49,439 nt of DNA from Bacteroidales bacterium (GCA_017477245.1 JAFUWY010000026.1:1-49439), one strand, 5' to 3'; numbered from the stretch's first letter, positions 35,450 to 43,663 are shown. Notes: generated by a model from the letters alone, not told the origin. Numbers and translations: made by a program.

Positions 35450-35947
35450 GTGTACGTCGGTCTGATCAGCGACACGCACGGCGTGTTCAGCGACGGGTTC
35501 CGGAAATTCCTGGAGCCCGTCGATGTGATCTGGCATGCCGGCGACTTCGGCGGCGGGATCGCCTTCGCCGACTCGATCGCGGCGTTCAAGCCGCTGGTCG
35601 GCGTGTGCGGCAACTGCGACGGCCAGGACATCCGCCGCGAATACCCCGCGCACCAGTATCTCGAGGTCCAGGGCCTGAAGGTCCTGATGACCCACATCGG
35701 CGGGTCCCCGGGCCACTACGAAATCCGGGCCCACGCGCTGATCGACCAGTACAAGCCCGACGTGTTCATCTGCGGCCATTCCCACATCCTCAAGGTGATG
35801 CAGGACCGCCGCTTCGACATGCTCTACATCAACCCCGGCGCCGCAGGCATCCAGGGCTGGCATGTCGTCCGCACCGCCCTGCGCTTCCGGATCGAGGCGG
35901 GGGAGGTCAAGGACATGGAAGTCTTCGAGCTTCCCCGTAGCAAATAG
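35450..35947 (+). CDS. Metallophosphoesterase, YfcE/MJ0936 family
   Basis: 165 residues. The start is GTG at 35450, four bases after the galE stop; no ATG lies before the essential motif, and the frame extending back into galE is a shadow. Metal ligands are all present: SDTHG at 7-11, HAGDFGG, GNCD, THIGG and GHSH, ending YINPGAAG. Enzymes of this family are small Mn2+-dependent phosphodiesterases. Coupled to galE. Confidence 0.88.
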   Translation: MYVGLISDTHGVFSDGFRKFLEPVDVIWHAGDFGGGIAFADSIAAFKPLVGVCGNCDGQDIRREYPAHQYLEVQGLKVLMTHIGGSPGHYEIRAHALIDQYKPDVFICGHSHILKVMQDRRFDMLYINPGAAGIQGWHVVRTALRFRIEAGEVKDMEVFELPRSK

Positions 35948-35958
35948 CGTTTTTTACG

Positions 35959-35966
35959 TATCTTTG
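35959..35966 (+). promoter_or_regulatory. -7 element of radA
   Basis: TATCTTTG ends seven bases before the ATG at 35974. No clear -33 TTTG. Confidence 0.55.
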
Positions 35967-35973
35967 TGTCTGT

Positions 35974-37344
35974 ATGGCCACGAAAGCAAAGACCGTTTTT
36001 TACTGCACGTCGTGCGGCAACGAGAGTCCCAAATGGATGGGGCGGTGCCCGGCGTGCGGGGAGTGGAACACCATGGTAGAAGCGCCGGTGGAGCCCAAAA
36101 AGGGCCCGGCGGCGGCCGGCGCACACGGCGGCGCGCCGCGCTCCGGGCGCCGGCCCCAGCACCTGCGCGAGATCGATTATTCGCAGGAGGCCCGCATCTC
36201 GCTCGGCATGGGCGAGGTGGACCGGATCCTGGGCGGCGGCATGGTCCCGGGATCGCTGGTGCTGATCGGCGGCGAGCCGGGCATCGGCAAGTCCACCCTC
36301 AGCCTGCAGATTCCCCTGATGTGCAACAACCTGCGCACCCTCTACGTGACCGGTGAGGAGAGCGCGCGCCAGGTGGGCATGCGCGCCCGCCGGCTGGGCG
36401 GCGACGACTCCAACTGCTTCATCTTCTGCGAGACGCTGATCGGCGCCGTGATCGAGGAGGCCGAGTCCATGAAGCCCGACCTGATGATCGTGGACTCCGT
36501 CCAGACGATGTACACCGACACCGTGGAGTCCGCGCCGGGCTCCGTCACCCAGATCCGGGAAGTGGCTGCCGCGCTGCTGCGCTTCGCCAAGGAGAGCGGC
36601 GTGCCCGTGATCCTGATCGGCCACATCACCAAGGACGGCTTTATCGCCGGACCCAAGATCCTGGAGCACATCGTGGACGTGGTCCTGCAGTTCGAAGGCG
36701 AGAACCGCGGCTCCTACCGGATCCTGCGGAGCATCAAGAACCGTTTCGGCTCCACCTCCGAGCTGGCCGTCTTCGAGATGACGGGGACGGGCCTGCGCGA
36801 GGTCGCCAACCCGTCCGAGATGCTGATCCCGATGCACGAGCAGGGGCTCAGCGGCACGGCGGTCGCCGCGATGCTGGACGGCACGCGGCCGCTCCTCTTC
36901 GAGGTGCAGGCGCTCGTCAGTTCCGCCGTGTACGGCACGGCGCAGCGTTCGGCCACGGGTTTCGACGCCCGCCGGCTCAACATGCTCCTCGCGGTGCTGG
37001 AGAAGCGCGCCGGCTTCCACCTCAGCGCCAAGGACGTCTTCCTCAACATGGCCGGCGGCCTGCGGGTCAGCGACCCGGCCGTGGACCTGGCGGTCATCTG
37101 CGCGGTGCTGTCCTCCAACTTCGACTTCGCCATCCCGTCCGACGTCTGCTTCGCGGGCGAGGTGGGCCTGAGCGGCGAGATCCGCCCCGTGGGGCAGGTC
37201 GAGCGCCGCGTGCAAGAGGCCGCCCGGCTGGGTTTCAAGCGGATCTTCGTGTCTTCCTTCGCCAAGGTTGAGGTGAAGCCCGAAGGGATCCGCGTCGTGA
37301 AGGTCGCCGACGTGCCGGCGCTGGTCAAGGCCCTATTCAAGTAG
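35974..37344 (+). CDS. radA: DNA repair protein RadA
   Basis: 456 residues, the normal length. N-terminal zinc finger with C11, C14, C27, C30 (YCTSCG, CPACG), Walker A GGEPGIGKST near 93-102, the RadA-specific KNRFGSTSE and a Lon-like C-terminal domain (NMAGGLRVSDPAVDLAV). It helps branch migration and processing of recombination intermediates. rsmE starts one base after its stop. Confidence 0.96.
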   Translation: MATKAKTVFYCTSCGNESPKWMGRCPACGEWNTMVEAPVEPKKGPAAAGAHGGAPRSGRRPQHLREIDYSQEARISLGMGEVDRILGGGMVPGSLVLIGGEPGIGKSTLSLQIPLMCNNLRTLYVTGEESARQVGMRARRLGGDDSNCFIFCETLIGAVIEEAESMKPDLMIVDSVQTMYTDTVESAPGSVTQIREVAAALLRFAKESGVPVILIGHITKDGFIAGPKILEHIVDVVLQFEGENRGSYRILRSIKNRFGSTSELAVFEMTGTGLREVANPSEMLIPMHEQGLSGTAVAAMLDGTRPLLFEVQALVSSAVYGTAQRSATGFDARRLNMLLAVLEKRAGFHLSAKDVFLNMAGGLRVSDPAVDLAVICAVLSSNFDFAIPSDVCFAGEVGLSGEIRPVGQVERRVQEAARLGFKRIFVSSFAKVEVKPEGIRVVKVADVPALVKALFK

Positions 37345-37345
37345 T

Positions 37346-38065
37346 ATGGAACTCTTCTTCTCAGACGATATCCAGGATGCCCAGGTCCGGCTGGACCCGG
37401 ACGAGTCCGCCCATTGCGTGCGGGTGCTGCGCCACCGCGAGGGCGACGAGATCTTCGTGATCGACGGGCGCGGCACGCTCTGCCGCTGCGTGCTCGAACT
37501 GGCCGATGCCAAGGGCGCGTGGGCGCGCGTGCTGGAGCGCACGCACGGCTTCGGCGCCCATCCCTACCACCTCACGATGGCGGTCTGTCCGACCAAGAAC
37601 CTCGACCGCTACGAATGGTTCGTGGAGAAGGCCACGGAGATCGGCGTGGACGTGGTGGCGCCCGTGATCGGCGAGCGCTCCGAGCGTAAGGTCCTCAAGA
37701 CCGAGCGCCTGCGCCGGCTGGCCCTGTCGGCCGCCAAGCAGTCGCTCAAGGGCGCCGTGCCGCAGGTCGCCGAGCCGGTCGCCGTGCGCGATTTCATCCT
37801 CTCCGCCCCCGCCGAAGCCCTGAAATTCATCTGCTACTGCTTCGATGACGTCGAACGGATCCCGATCACGTCCGTCCTCCGCCCGGACGCCGCTGCAGGA
37901 CGGCCGATCATGATCCTGATCGGCCCGGAAGGGGATTTCAGCCCCGAAGAGGCAGCGCTGGCACGAGAGCACGGCTGGGTTCCGGTGCAGCTCGGCCCCA
38001 GCCGCCTCCGCACGGAGACGGCAGCCCTCACCGCCGTCACCGCCGTCTATCTGTTTTCGCTATAG
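37346..38065 (+). CDS. rsmE: 16S rRNA m3U1498 methyltransferase RsmE
   Basis: 239 residues. N-terminal PUA-like part (ESAHCVRVLRHREGDEI), then the SPOUT knot with ATEIGVDVVAPVIGERSER, LIGPEGDFSPEE and LGPSRLRTETAALTAVTAV, which are diagnostic. It methylates U1498 in the 30S decoding region. It is the last gene before a terminator and repeat cluster 2. Confidence 0.94.
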   Translation: MELFFSDDIQDAQVRLDPDESAHCVRVLRHREGDEIFVIDGRGTLCRCVLELADAKGAWARVLERTHGFGAHPYHLTMAVCPTKNLDRYEWFVEKATEIGVDVVAPVIGERSERKVLKTERLRRLALSAAKQSLKGAVPQVAEPVAVRDFILSAPAEALKFICYCFDDVERIPITSVLRPDAAAGRPIMILIGPEGDFSPEEAALAREHGWVPVQLGPSRLRTETAALTAVTAVYLFSL

Positions 38066-38088
38066 CCTTATCTATAAATAAGTTACAT

Positions 38089-38122
38089 AAACCAACCGTG
38101 TCGATTTCGATACGGTTGGTTT
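38089..38122. terminator. Terminator hairpin after rsmE
   Basis: A 15-bp stem (38089-38103 with 38108-38122, one G.T wobble) around ATTT-type loop. Flanking A and T make it usable in both directions. Confidence 0.75.
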
Positions 38123-38208
38123 GTATAACTTCCTGCCAATCAGGTAATTCCTAAAAACAGCCCTTTGCCTGCTTGCTGCCAATCCACCGGCAGCACCATC
38201 GCCCAGGT

Positions 38209-38480
38209 GGGAAACAACCACACCCCACAGAAGTACTCTATGGCACTTCCGTACTTCCCTCTACCCGAAATCCGGGCCATGGGAAACACCCACTCCCAGC
38301 AGAAGACACCAGTGTCATACCCGAGTTCCCCTCTGGTCGAAATTAGCGCCGTGGGAAACACCTACTCCCAGCAGAAGCCACCAGAGCGATGTCTTTGTTT
38401 CCCATAGGCCGAAATCAGTGTCGTGGGAAACACCCGCCCCCAGCAGAAGTCGCCAGGGCCACGTCTCTTGTTTCCCACAG
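38209..38480. repeat. Tandem array, four copies of a 72-bp unit
   Basis: GGGAAAC recurs at 38209, 38281, 38353 and 38425, spacing exactly 72. Each unit carries CCCAGCAGAAG and inverted TTTCCCA/TGGGAAA elements able to pair. 72 is a multiple of 3, so open frames run through it on both strands, but without a start, signal or family likeness. Confidence 0.85.
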
Positions 38481-38505
38481 CCTCGAACAATCGAACATCC
38501 GGCGC

Positions 38506-38912
38506 TGCCAGGGGCGTCAGGACCCTTCTCTGCCCCTGGTAACGACTTTTCCATGCTGCAAGGGGCGCCAGGACCCTTCTCCGCCCCTGGTAACGTCTTT
38601 TCCGTGTTGCCAGGGGCGCCGGGACCCTTCTCAGCCCCTGGTAACGACTTTTCCATGCAGCGAGGGGCCCCAGGACCCTTTTCTGCCCTGGCAACTGTTT
38701 TTCTTTGTTGCCAGGGGCGCCAGGGCCCTTCTCAGCCCCTGGTAACGACTTTTCCATGCAGCCAGGGGCGCCAGGACCCTTTTCTGCCCCTGGCAACTGG
38801 TTTTCTTTGATGCGAGGGGCGCCGGGACCCTTCTCAGCCCCTGGTAACGTCTTTTCCGTGTTGCCAGGGGCGCTGGGGACTCTCACTGCCCCTGGTGGCC
38901 ACTTTTCTTTTT
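38506..38912. repeat. Tandem array of module A, eight copies of a 51-bp hairpin unit
   Basis: Units start at 38506, 38557, 38608, 38659, 38709, 38760, 38811 and 38862. Each has CCAGGGGC (or close) and GCCCCTGG about 15 bases later, forming an 8-bp stem, then a linker TAACGACTTTTCCATG or CAACTG-TTTTCTTTG. Two linker types alternate irregularly. The same unit is found as single or paired copies in cluster 1. Confidence 0.9.
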
Positions 38913-38978
38913 CCCGAAGCCGCCGTGAAGGGAAAGTCGGGAGGGAAAACCGGGTGTGAAAGTCAAGAGGGAAAGCCG

Positions 38979-39096
38979 GGTGGACCAGGTCCACTTTGAA
39001 GGCCTGTACCAGGTCCACCACCCCTGCCTCAAAAGCCCTTCAGAGCCACACTTGGTGTACCTGGTCCACCCCCAGAAAGAGGACCTGGTCCACCAG
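38979..39096. repeat. 118-nt palindromic module B, copy 3
   Basis: Same length as copies 1 and 2. The first bases GGTGGACCAGGTCCACTTT pair with the last (AAAGAGGACCTGGTCCACC). The interior is strongly changed from copies 1 and 2 while both ends and the GTACCAGGTCCACC elements are kept, so structure outlives sequence. Confidence 0.85.
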
Positions 39097-39120
39097 AGTG
39101 TGATGACAATCGCTGTCGGA

Positions 39121-39205
39121 GATGCCAGGATCCTTCTCTGCTCCCGGTAACGTCTTTTCCGTGCTGCCAGGGCCGTTAGGACTTTTCTGTGCCCCTGGTA
39201 GCCGG
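39121..39205. repeat. Two degenerate module A units
   Basis: GCCAGGATCC...GCTCCCGGTAACGTC and GCCAGGGCCGTTAGG...GCCCCTGGTAGCC, worn forms of the 51-bp unit, following module B as in cluster 1. Confidence 0.6.
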
Positions 39206-39263
39206 ACTCTCCAACCGCTAAAGTACTGGGGACCGAAAATGAAACCTGAGCGGACTGATGAGC

Positions 39264-39349
39264 GTGCACAACGTCCGAAAAACAGGGACGTTATGAACGA
39301 AAACGGCCAAAAACGTGCATAGCGTCCGGAGGATCGGGACGTTGTGCAC
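39264..39349. repeat. Module C, double AACGTCC hairpin, copy 2
   Basis: Same length (86 bp) as copy 1. The second hairpin (GTGCATAGCGTCC with GGACGTTGTGCAC) keeps 13 pairs using two wobble pairs. The left arm of hairpin 1 (GTGCACAACGTCC) is the exact complement of the right arm of hairpin 2 (39337-39349), so an alternative long fold is possible. Confidence 0.85.
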
Positions 39350-39445
39350 GGTACGACAACGACTCCGTCTGCTGAGTTCATTGACAGAGGCTATCGGAAA
39401 GTACCTGCCGGAGGATAGGATAGATTAGGTCAGGATAGGTCAAGT

Positions 39446-39470
39446 CGAGTCGAGTCGAGTCGAGTCGAGT
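39446..39470. repeat. Five-copy CGAGT microsatellite
   Basis: CGAGT repeated five times in tandem with perfect copies, in the spacer between modules C and D of cluster 2. Perfect copies suggest recent slippage. Confidence 0.85.
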
Positions 39471-39536
39471 CAGGATCAGATATGATCCTCATCCAGGCCG
39501 ACGGTCAGGTGGCGTCAAGCCGGATTTCCGCCTTAT

Positions 39537-39596
39537 CCGGCTCGACCTGTCATTATTTGGGGAGATCGAGCCGGATTCAGGCCTTTTCCGGCTCGA
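39537..39596. repeat. CCGGCTCGA / TCGAGCCGG inverted set
   Basis: CCGGCTCGA at 39537-39545, its reverse complement at 39566-39574 and CCGGCTCGA again at 39588-39596. The middle arm can pair with either neighbour, a switch-like arrangement. A single CCGGCTCG is at the same relative place in cluster 1 (near 19313). Confidence 0.7.
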
Positions 39597-39623
39597 CCTC
39601 TTCGCCTGGTAGCCTGCCGCCGG

Positions 39624-39794
39624 GCAAGCGCGGCCGCCGGGAGTTCCCAAAACTCCCGGCGAGCCACGCTAACCACCGCGTTTGGTTATGCGCGGCGGTG
39701 GTGCACCATCGAAACCCATCATCTTCGGAGTAAATACCTGACTCCTCCCCGCAGGGAACAGCCGCGCCGCGTATTGCGCGGCTGTGATTCGCCC
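39624..39794. repeat. Module D, set of three hairpins, copy 2
   Basis: D1 pairs 39635-39645 with 39651-39661. D2 is CCACCGC with GCGGTGG around the GGTTAT loop. D3 pairs ACAGCCGCGC (39758-39767) with GCGCGGCTGT (39776-39785), a perfect 10-bp stem around CGCGTATT. Where copy 1 has a weaker base in the D3 stem this copy has the Watson-Crick partner. Confidence 0.85.
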
Positions 39795-39836
39795 ACTGGC
39801 ATCCCATTTCAAATCTGATCTGCTTCCTTCCCAAAA

Positions 39837-39945
39837 GCGTGATGAGGAACTATCTGATTATCAATAAAAACGAAAATCTCTAGTCCCTCCGGGAGGTACT
39901 AGAGATTTCATAAAACATTTAATATCAACTGTTTGCTCATCACGC
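39837..39945. repeat. Module E, inverted-repeat segment, copy 2, arms exchanged
   Basis: GCGTGATGAG at 39837 and its complement ending at 39945 border a 109-bp segment with a long central hairpin (AAATCTCTAGT at 39874-39884 with ACTAGAGATTT at 39898-39908). The right arm, reverse-complemented, aligns with the LEFT arm of copy 1 over about 40 bases (CAGTTGA and TTTTATGAAATC blocks), so the segment is flipped relative to module D. Confidence 0.8.
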
Positions 39946-40042
39946 CCACGAAGGAGTAAGATGTCAGGGGGCGGGGTATGGTTAGATGTATGGTTGGGTG
40001 CATGGTTGAATGAGTATTTGGTCTATGAGCTACGATAAGAGG

Positions 40043-40163
40043 GCGATTCACCGCCGCGCATAACCAGGCGCGGCGGCTCACTGCGGGTCCTGTTTCTGAG
40101 CCGGGAGACAAGAGGTTGGTCGAAGTTGGGGCACCGCCGCCGCTCAATACGCAGAGCGGCGGC
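40043..40163. repeat. Module D-like hairpin pair in reverse orientation
   Basis: CCGCCGCGC (40051-40059) pairs with GCGCGGCGG (40068-40076) around the 8-base loop ATAACCAG, and GCCGCCGCTC (40136-40145) with GAGCGGCGGC (40154-40163) around AATACGCA. The loops are reverse complements of the GGTTAT and GTATT loops of modules D. This is a third, inverted partial copy facing copy 2. Confidence 0.75.
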
Positions 40164-40174
40164 TGCCGGAGGAT

Positions 40175-40201
40175 CCGGACGAGCTTTTGGGGCTCGTCCG
40201 G
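40175..40201. repeat. CCGGACGAGC hairpin
   Basis: CCGGACGAGC at 40175-40184 pairs with GCTCGTCCGG at 40192-40201 over 10 bp with loop TTTTGGG. It could end leftward transcription from the tsaC side. Confidence 0.6.
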
Positions 40202-40405
40202 ACCTCCGTCTGCCCGGAACCATGACGGAGGAGATCCGGAACCATGAAGGAGGAGGTTCGGAACCGTGACGGGAGGAAAACCTCGTAACGGTCCGGGACC
40301 ATGACGGGCGGAGGCGGTGTTGACGGATAGGTTTTCTTCATGAGTCCTGAAAGCGGCGAACTTCAGCGGCTCAGCGGCTCAGGGGGCTCAGGGGGCTTAG
40401 GGGCC
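40202..40405. repeat. Short degenerate repeats before the tsaC stop
   Basis: About four copies of CCGGAACCATGACGGAGG-like 22-mers (40214-40315), then 9-10 base repeats of the type CAGCGGCTCAGGGGGCT (40362-40415) that run into the end of the tsaC-like gene. No gene is seen. Confidence 0.65.
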
Positions 40406-41122
40406 TCAGGGCCTCAGGATCTCCACTTCACCGCCCAGGCCGAGTTTGATGATCTGCGAGGAGCGGCCCGTGGCGCCGGCGCCGAAGGATTTCGGCACGA
40501 CGTAGTCCACGGCCGACTTGATCTCTTCGGAGATCTCGTTGAAGTCCTGCGGGGTGGGTTCTCCGGAGATGTTGGCCGAGGTGCTGACGAGCGGCCGGCG
40601 CAGGCGGCGCACCAGCTCGCGGCAGAAGGCGCCGGCGGTCAGGTTGCCTTGCGGGGCTTGTCTCGGGGCGGGGGATTCGCCGGTCGGGCCGGCGAATGAC
40701 GAACGAGAGTCAGCGGATGAGGTACGGGATCCGGCAGGGCGGGAGCCGGCGGCGGGTGCAGGTGCGTCCGCGTCGGGGACGACGGGGATGCGGATCCCGA
40801 CGGAGCCGTCGGCAGCGACGGCGTTGGGCGCCAGGTACTGCGCGCCCGGGTAGATGAGGGTCATCGGGGCGTCGTTGACCTCCACGAGGTCGATGGCGAT
40901 CGAGGGGATCTGCCGGATGTATTTCGCGACCATGTCGAGGTCGCAGGCCAGCAGCACGAGCGACTTGGCCTCGCTGCGGCGCTTGATTTCGAACACGCGG
41001 GCGACGGCCTTCTCGTTGGTGGCGTCGCAGCCGATGCCCCACACGGTGTCGGTGGGATAGAGGATCACGCCGCCTTCGCGCAAGATGCGCACGGCTTCCT
41101 GGATAATCGGAGTACTGTCCAT
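40406..41122 (-). CDS. Threonylcarbamoyl-AMP synthase (TsaC/Sua5/YrdC family) with in-frame insert
   Basis: 238 residues. The YrdC core is clear: GGVILYPTDTVWGIGCDA at 18-35, KRRSEAKSL at 48-55, VGIRIP at 108-113 and RPLVSTSANISGE at 176-188. It makes the threonylcarbamoyl-AMP used for t6A37 in tRNA. Between VGIRIP and FCREL, where ordinary members have a few residues, about 48 residues (118-165) of low-complexity Ala/Pro/Ser/Gly sequence are inserted. The DNA of the insert has a perfect palindrome (40675-40697), so it looks like an inserted repeat that kept the frame. It is 3 bases after the rhomboid gene. Enzyme function is likely but untested with the insert. Confidence 0.88.
   Translation of the reverse strand: MDSTPIIQEAVRILREGGVILYPTDTVWGIGCDATNEKAVARVFEIKRRSEAKSLVLLACDLDMVAKYIRQIPSIAIDLVEVNDAPMTLIYPGAQYLAPNAVAADGSVGIRIPVVPDADAPAPAAGSRPAGSRTSSADSRSSFAGPTGESPAPRQAPQGNLTAGAFCRELVRRLRRPLVSTSANISGEPTPQDFNEISEEIKSAVDYVVPKSFGAGATGRSSQIIKLGLGGEVEILRP
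40675..40697. repeat. Palindromic element inside the tsaC-like gene
   Basis: ATTCGCCGG at 40675-40683 pairs perfectly with CCGGCGAAT at 40689-40697 around TCGGG. It lies within the extra 144-bp stretch 40628-40771 that has no counterpart in ordinary YrdC proteins. Confidence 0.75.
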
Positions 41123-41125
41123 GGT

Positions 41126-41836
41126 TCAGAGTTTGTCCTGGTCAAACAAAATGCCGCGCTTGCGCCACCACAGGATCATCAGCCAGCCGATGAGCATGCC
41201 GCCGAGGTGGGCGAAATGGGCGATGCCGGCGTTCAGGCCGGTCACGCCGGTGAAGAGCTCGATGACCGCGAACACGACCACCATCCACTTGGCGCTGAGC
41301 GTCACGGGCGGGAAGAGCAGGGTCATCTTGGACTCCGGGAAGATCATCGCGTAGCCCATCAGCACGCCGTAGATGGCGCCGGAGGCGCCCACGGTCGGCG
41401 TGAACTTGATGGCCTCGATCCGCTGGAGGGCGGTGGCGTTGCCGAGCGCCGCCCCTTCCATGTAGGACTGCATCTGCCAGTATTCCACCCCGAAGTGCAG
41501 GGCTACGGCCCCCAGGCCGCAGACGAAGTAGAAGAGCAGGAACTTCTTGGGTCCGATGTACCGCTCCACCACACTGCCGAAGATCAGCAGGGTATACATG
41601 TTGAAGAAGATATGCCAGAAACCGCCGTGCATGAACATGTGCGTGACCACCTGCCACCAGTGGAAATACTGCGAGGTGGGGTAGAACAGCGCGAAGGTCC
41701 CGATCATGAAATCTTCGTTGACCAGCGTCGCGAGGAAGACGATCACGTTGATGATGATCAGGTTCTTGGTCACGGGCGGCAGCGAGGCGAGAAATCCCCC
41801 GCCGCGTCCGTTGTTGGAGTAATAATTGAATGCCAT
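41126..41836 (-). CDS. Rhomboid-family intramembrane serine protease
   Basis: 236 residues with six or seven membrane helices. Catalytic Ser152 lies in GASGAIYG, the catalytic His210 in HFAHLGG, and the oxyanion-region motif HIFFNM (N79) follows HMFMHGGFWH. Such proteases cut single-pass membrane proteins within the bilayer. It lies between mutL (9 bases upstream) and the tsaC-like gene (3 bases), all leftward, so probably one operon from 43963. Confidence 0.92.
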   Translation of the reverse strand: MAFNYYSNNGRGGGFLASLPPVTKNLIIINVIVFLATLVNEDFMIGTFALFYPTSQYFHWWQVVTHMFMHGGFWHIFFNMYTLLIFGSVVERYIGPKKFLLFYFVCGLGAVALHFGVEYWQMQSYMEGAALGNATALQRIEAIKFTPTVGASGAIYGVLMGYAMIFPESKMTLLFPPVTLSAKWMVVVFAVIELFTGVTGLNAGIAHFAHLGGMLIGWLMILWWRKRGILFDQDKL

Positions 41837-41845
41837 GTGTCTTTG

Positions 41846-43663
41846 TCAGAATCTTTTGTCGATGTCGCCGATCGGCGCGATGCTCACGATGCGCCGCCCG
41901 CCCGGGGTGAGTTCGGCGTTGTCGCTGGCGAACAGGGTGTCGATGAGCCGCTGCGCCTCCTGCGGGGAAGTGAGCGGGTCGGCGTGCGCGGCGCCCAGGG
42001 TGGCCAGTCTCTCCGCGAGCCGCTGTTGCATCATCTCGGGCAGCGCCTGGCCGTCGTCGTCGAGGATGACGGCGAGGTCGCGCACCAGCTGCTCGACCTT
42101 GCCGGGCTCGCAGCTGTAGCCTTCCGGCACGCCGTTCACGACGACGGCGTCCGTGCCGAACGGGGTGATGTCAAAGCCCAGGCGCGAGAGCATCTCCGCG
42201 TTGTCCTCGAAGAGGAGCCGCTGCGGGGCGCCGACGGTCATCTGGACCGGGAAAAGGGCGGTCTGCGTGACGTGCGCCTCCCGGACCAGGGCGCGCAGGC
42301 TCTGCTCGTAGAGGATGCGCTCGCGGGCGCGGGCCACGTGGACGATCATCACGCCGGAGGCGACGGGCGTCAGGATGTAGCGGCCCTGGAGGATGAGCAC
42401 GCGCCCGGTCGGGAGCGTCTTCTCCTCGAAGAGCCGGCCGTAGTCCTCGTGGTGGTCGACGTGACGGCTATAGTCGTAGGCCGGGGATGCCGGGGTCGCC
42501 GGGGATGCCGGACGCGCGGCGGGCTCCGGTGCCGTATCCGCCGTGCGGAAGGGGTCGTAGTCGGGGTCCGTCTCGATCGCGGGCATCTCCACGCCCTTGT
42601 ACTGCTCGAAGCTCTTGCCGAGCTGGGGCAGCTCCACGGCGCCCTCGGTGTTGAAGTCGATGCTGGCGCCGAAGCTGTTGCGCCCGAGCGTCTCCTTGAC
42701 GCAGGCGTACAGGATCTGGAAGATGACGGAGTCGTCCTCGAACTTGATCTCGGTCTTGGTCGGGTGGATGTTGACGTCGATCCCGTGCGGGTCGGTCTCG
42801 AGGAAGATGAAATAGGAGGGGGTCACCCCGTCCGGGATCATCTCCTCGTAGGCCTTCATGACGGCCTTGTGGAGGTAGGGGCTGCGGAAGTAGCGGCCGT
42901 TGACGAAGAAGTATTGGTTGCCGAGGGTCTTGCGGGCCGTGTCCGGACGGCCCACGAAGCCGTGGACCCGGATGACGGAAGTCTCGACGCTGAGATCCAC
43001 GATGTCTCCGGTGACGCTGCTGCCGAGCAGGTCCAGGACGCGGAATTTCAGGGATTTGGCTTTCTTGAGGACGTAGATCTCGCGGCCGTTGTGGGAGATG
43101 CTGAAGGCGATCTCCGGGCGCGTGAGGGCCACGCGGGTGAACTCTTCGAGGATGTGCTTGAGCTCGACGTTGTCGCTCTTGAGGAACTTGCGGCGGGCGG
43201 GGGTGTTGTAGAAGAGGTTGCGCACGGCGAAATTGGACCCGACGGGCGCGGCCACGGAGGCCGTCTTCATTTCCCCGAAGGCCCCGAGGCGCACCTCGAA
43301 GGCCGTCTCGTCCTGCTGGCGCCGCGTCCGGAGGGTGACCTCGGCGACGGCGGCGATGCTCGCCAGCGCCTCGCCGCGGAAGCCGTATGTGAGGATCTGC
43401 TCGAGGTCCTCGGCGGTCGCGATCTTGGAGGTGGCGTGGCGTTCGAAGCAGAGCACGGCGTCCACGGGGCTCATGCCGCAGCCGTTGTCGATCACCTGGA
43501 TGAGGGTGCGGCCCGCGTCCAGGATGACCACGGACACCTGCGTGGCGCCGGCGTCCACGGCGTTCTCCATGAGCTCCTTGACCACGGACGCAGGCCGCTG
43601 CACGACCTCGCCTGCGGCGATCATGTTGGCGATCTGTGCCGGAAGGACTTTCAGCTTGCCCAT
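41846..43663 (-). CDS. mutL: DNA mismatch repair protein MutL, endonuclease motif apparently lost
   Basis: 605 residues. The GHKL ATPase domain is intact: IAAGEVVQRPASVVKELMEN (E33, N34), DNGCGM at 59-64, TYGFRGEALASI at 92-103 and the FYNTPARRKF block at 151-160. The C-terminal domain aligns with MutL, but the place of the metal-binding DQHA-x2-E-x4-E motif reads HVARARERILYE (from 442). The last motif is TPGGRRI instead of the usual C-P-H-G-R-P. So it may act like the E. coli type, which lacks nuclease activity and relies on MutH. It is 3 bases after the small membrane protein gene. Confidence 0.93.
   Translation of the reverse strand: MGKLKVLPAQIANMIAAGEVVQRPASVVKELMENAVDAGATQVSVVILDAGRTLIQVIDNGCGMSPVDAVLCFERHATSKIATAEDLEQILTYGFRGEALASIAAVAEVTLRTRRQQDETAFEVRLGAFGEMKTASVAAPVGSNFAVRNLFYNTPARRKFLKSDNVELKHILEEFTRVALTRPEIAFSISHNGREIYVLKKAKSLKFRVLDLLGSSVTGDIVDLSVETSVIRVHGFVGRPDTARKTLGNQYFFVNGRYFRSPYLHKAVMKAYEEMIPDGVTPSYFIFLETDPHGIDVNIHPTKTEIKFEDDSVIFQILYACVKETLGRNSFGASIDFNTEGAVELPQLGKSFEQYKGVEMPAIETDPDYDPFRTADTAPEPAARPASPATPASPAYDYSRHVDHHEDYGRLFEEKTLPTGRVLILQGRYILTPVASGVMIVHVARARERILYEQSLRALVREAHVTQTALFPVQMTVGAPQRLLFEDNAEMLSRLGFDITPFGTDAVVVNGVPEGYSCEPGKVEQLVRDLAVILDDDGQALPEMMQQRLAERLATLGAAHADPLTSPQEAQRLIDTLFASDNAELTPGGRRIVSIAPIGDIDKRF

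Noticed and set aside
38315-39021. Open frame on the minus strand giving collagen-like 17-residue repeats
   Set aside because: It exists because the 51-bp and 72-bp periods are multiples of three. It shifts phase where one unit is 50 bases long, has no plausible start, and the same repeat is open in the other strand too.
18581-40163. Retron, DGR or group II intron as the source of the structured repeats
   Set aside because: No reverse transcriptase gene is present anywhere in the window and no domain V-like or msr/msd layout was recognised.
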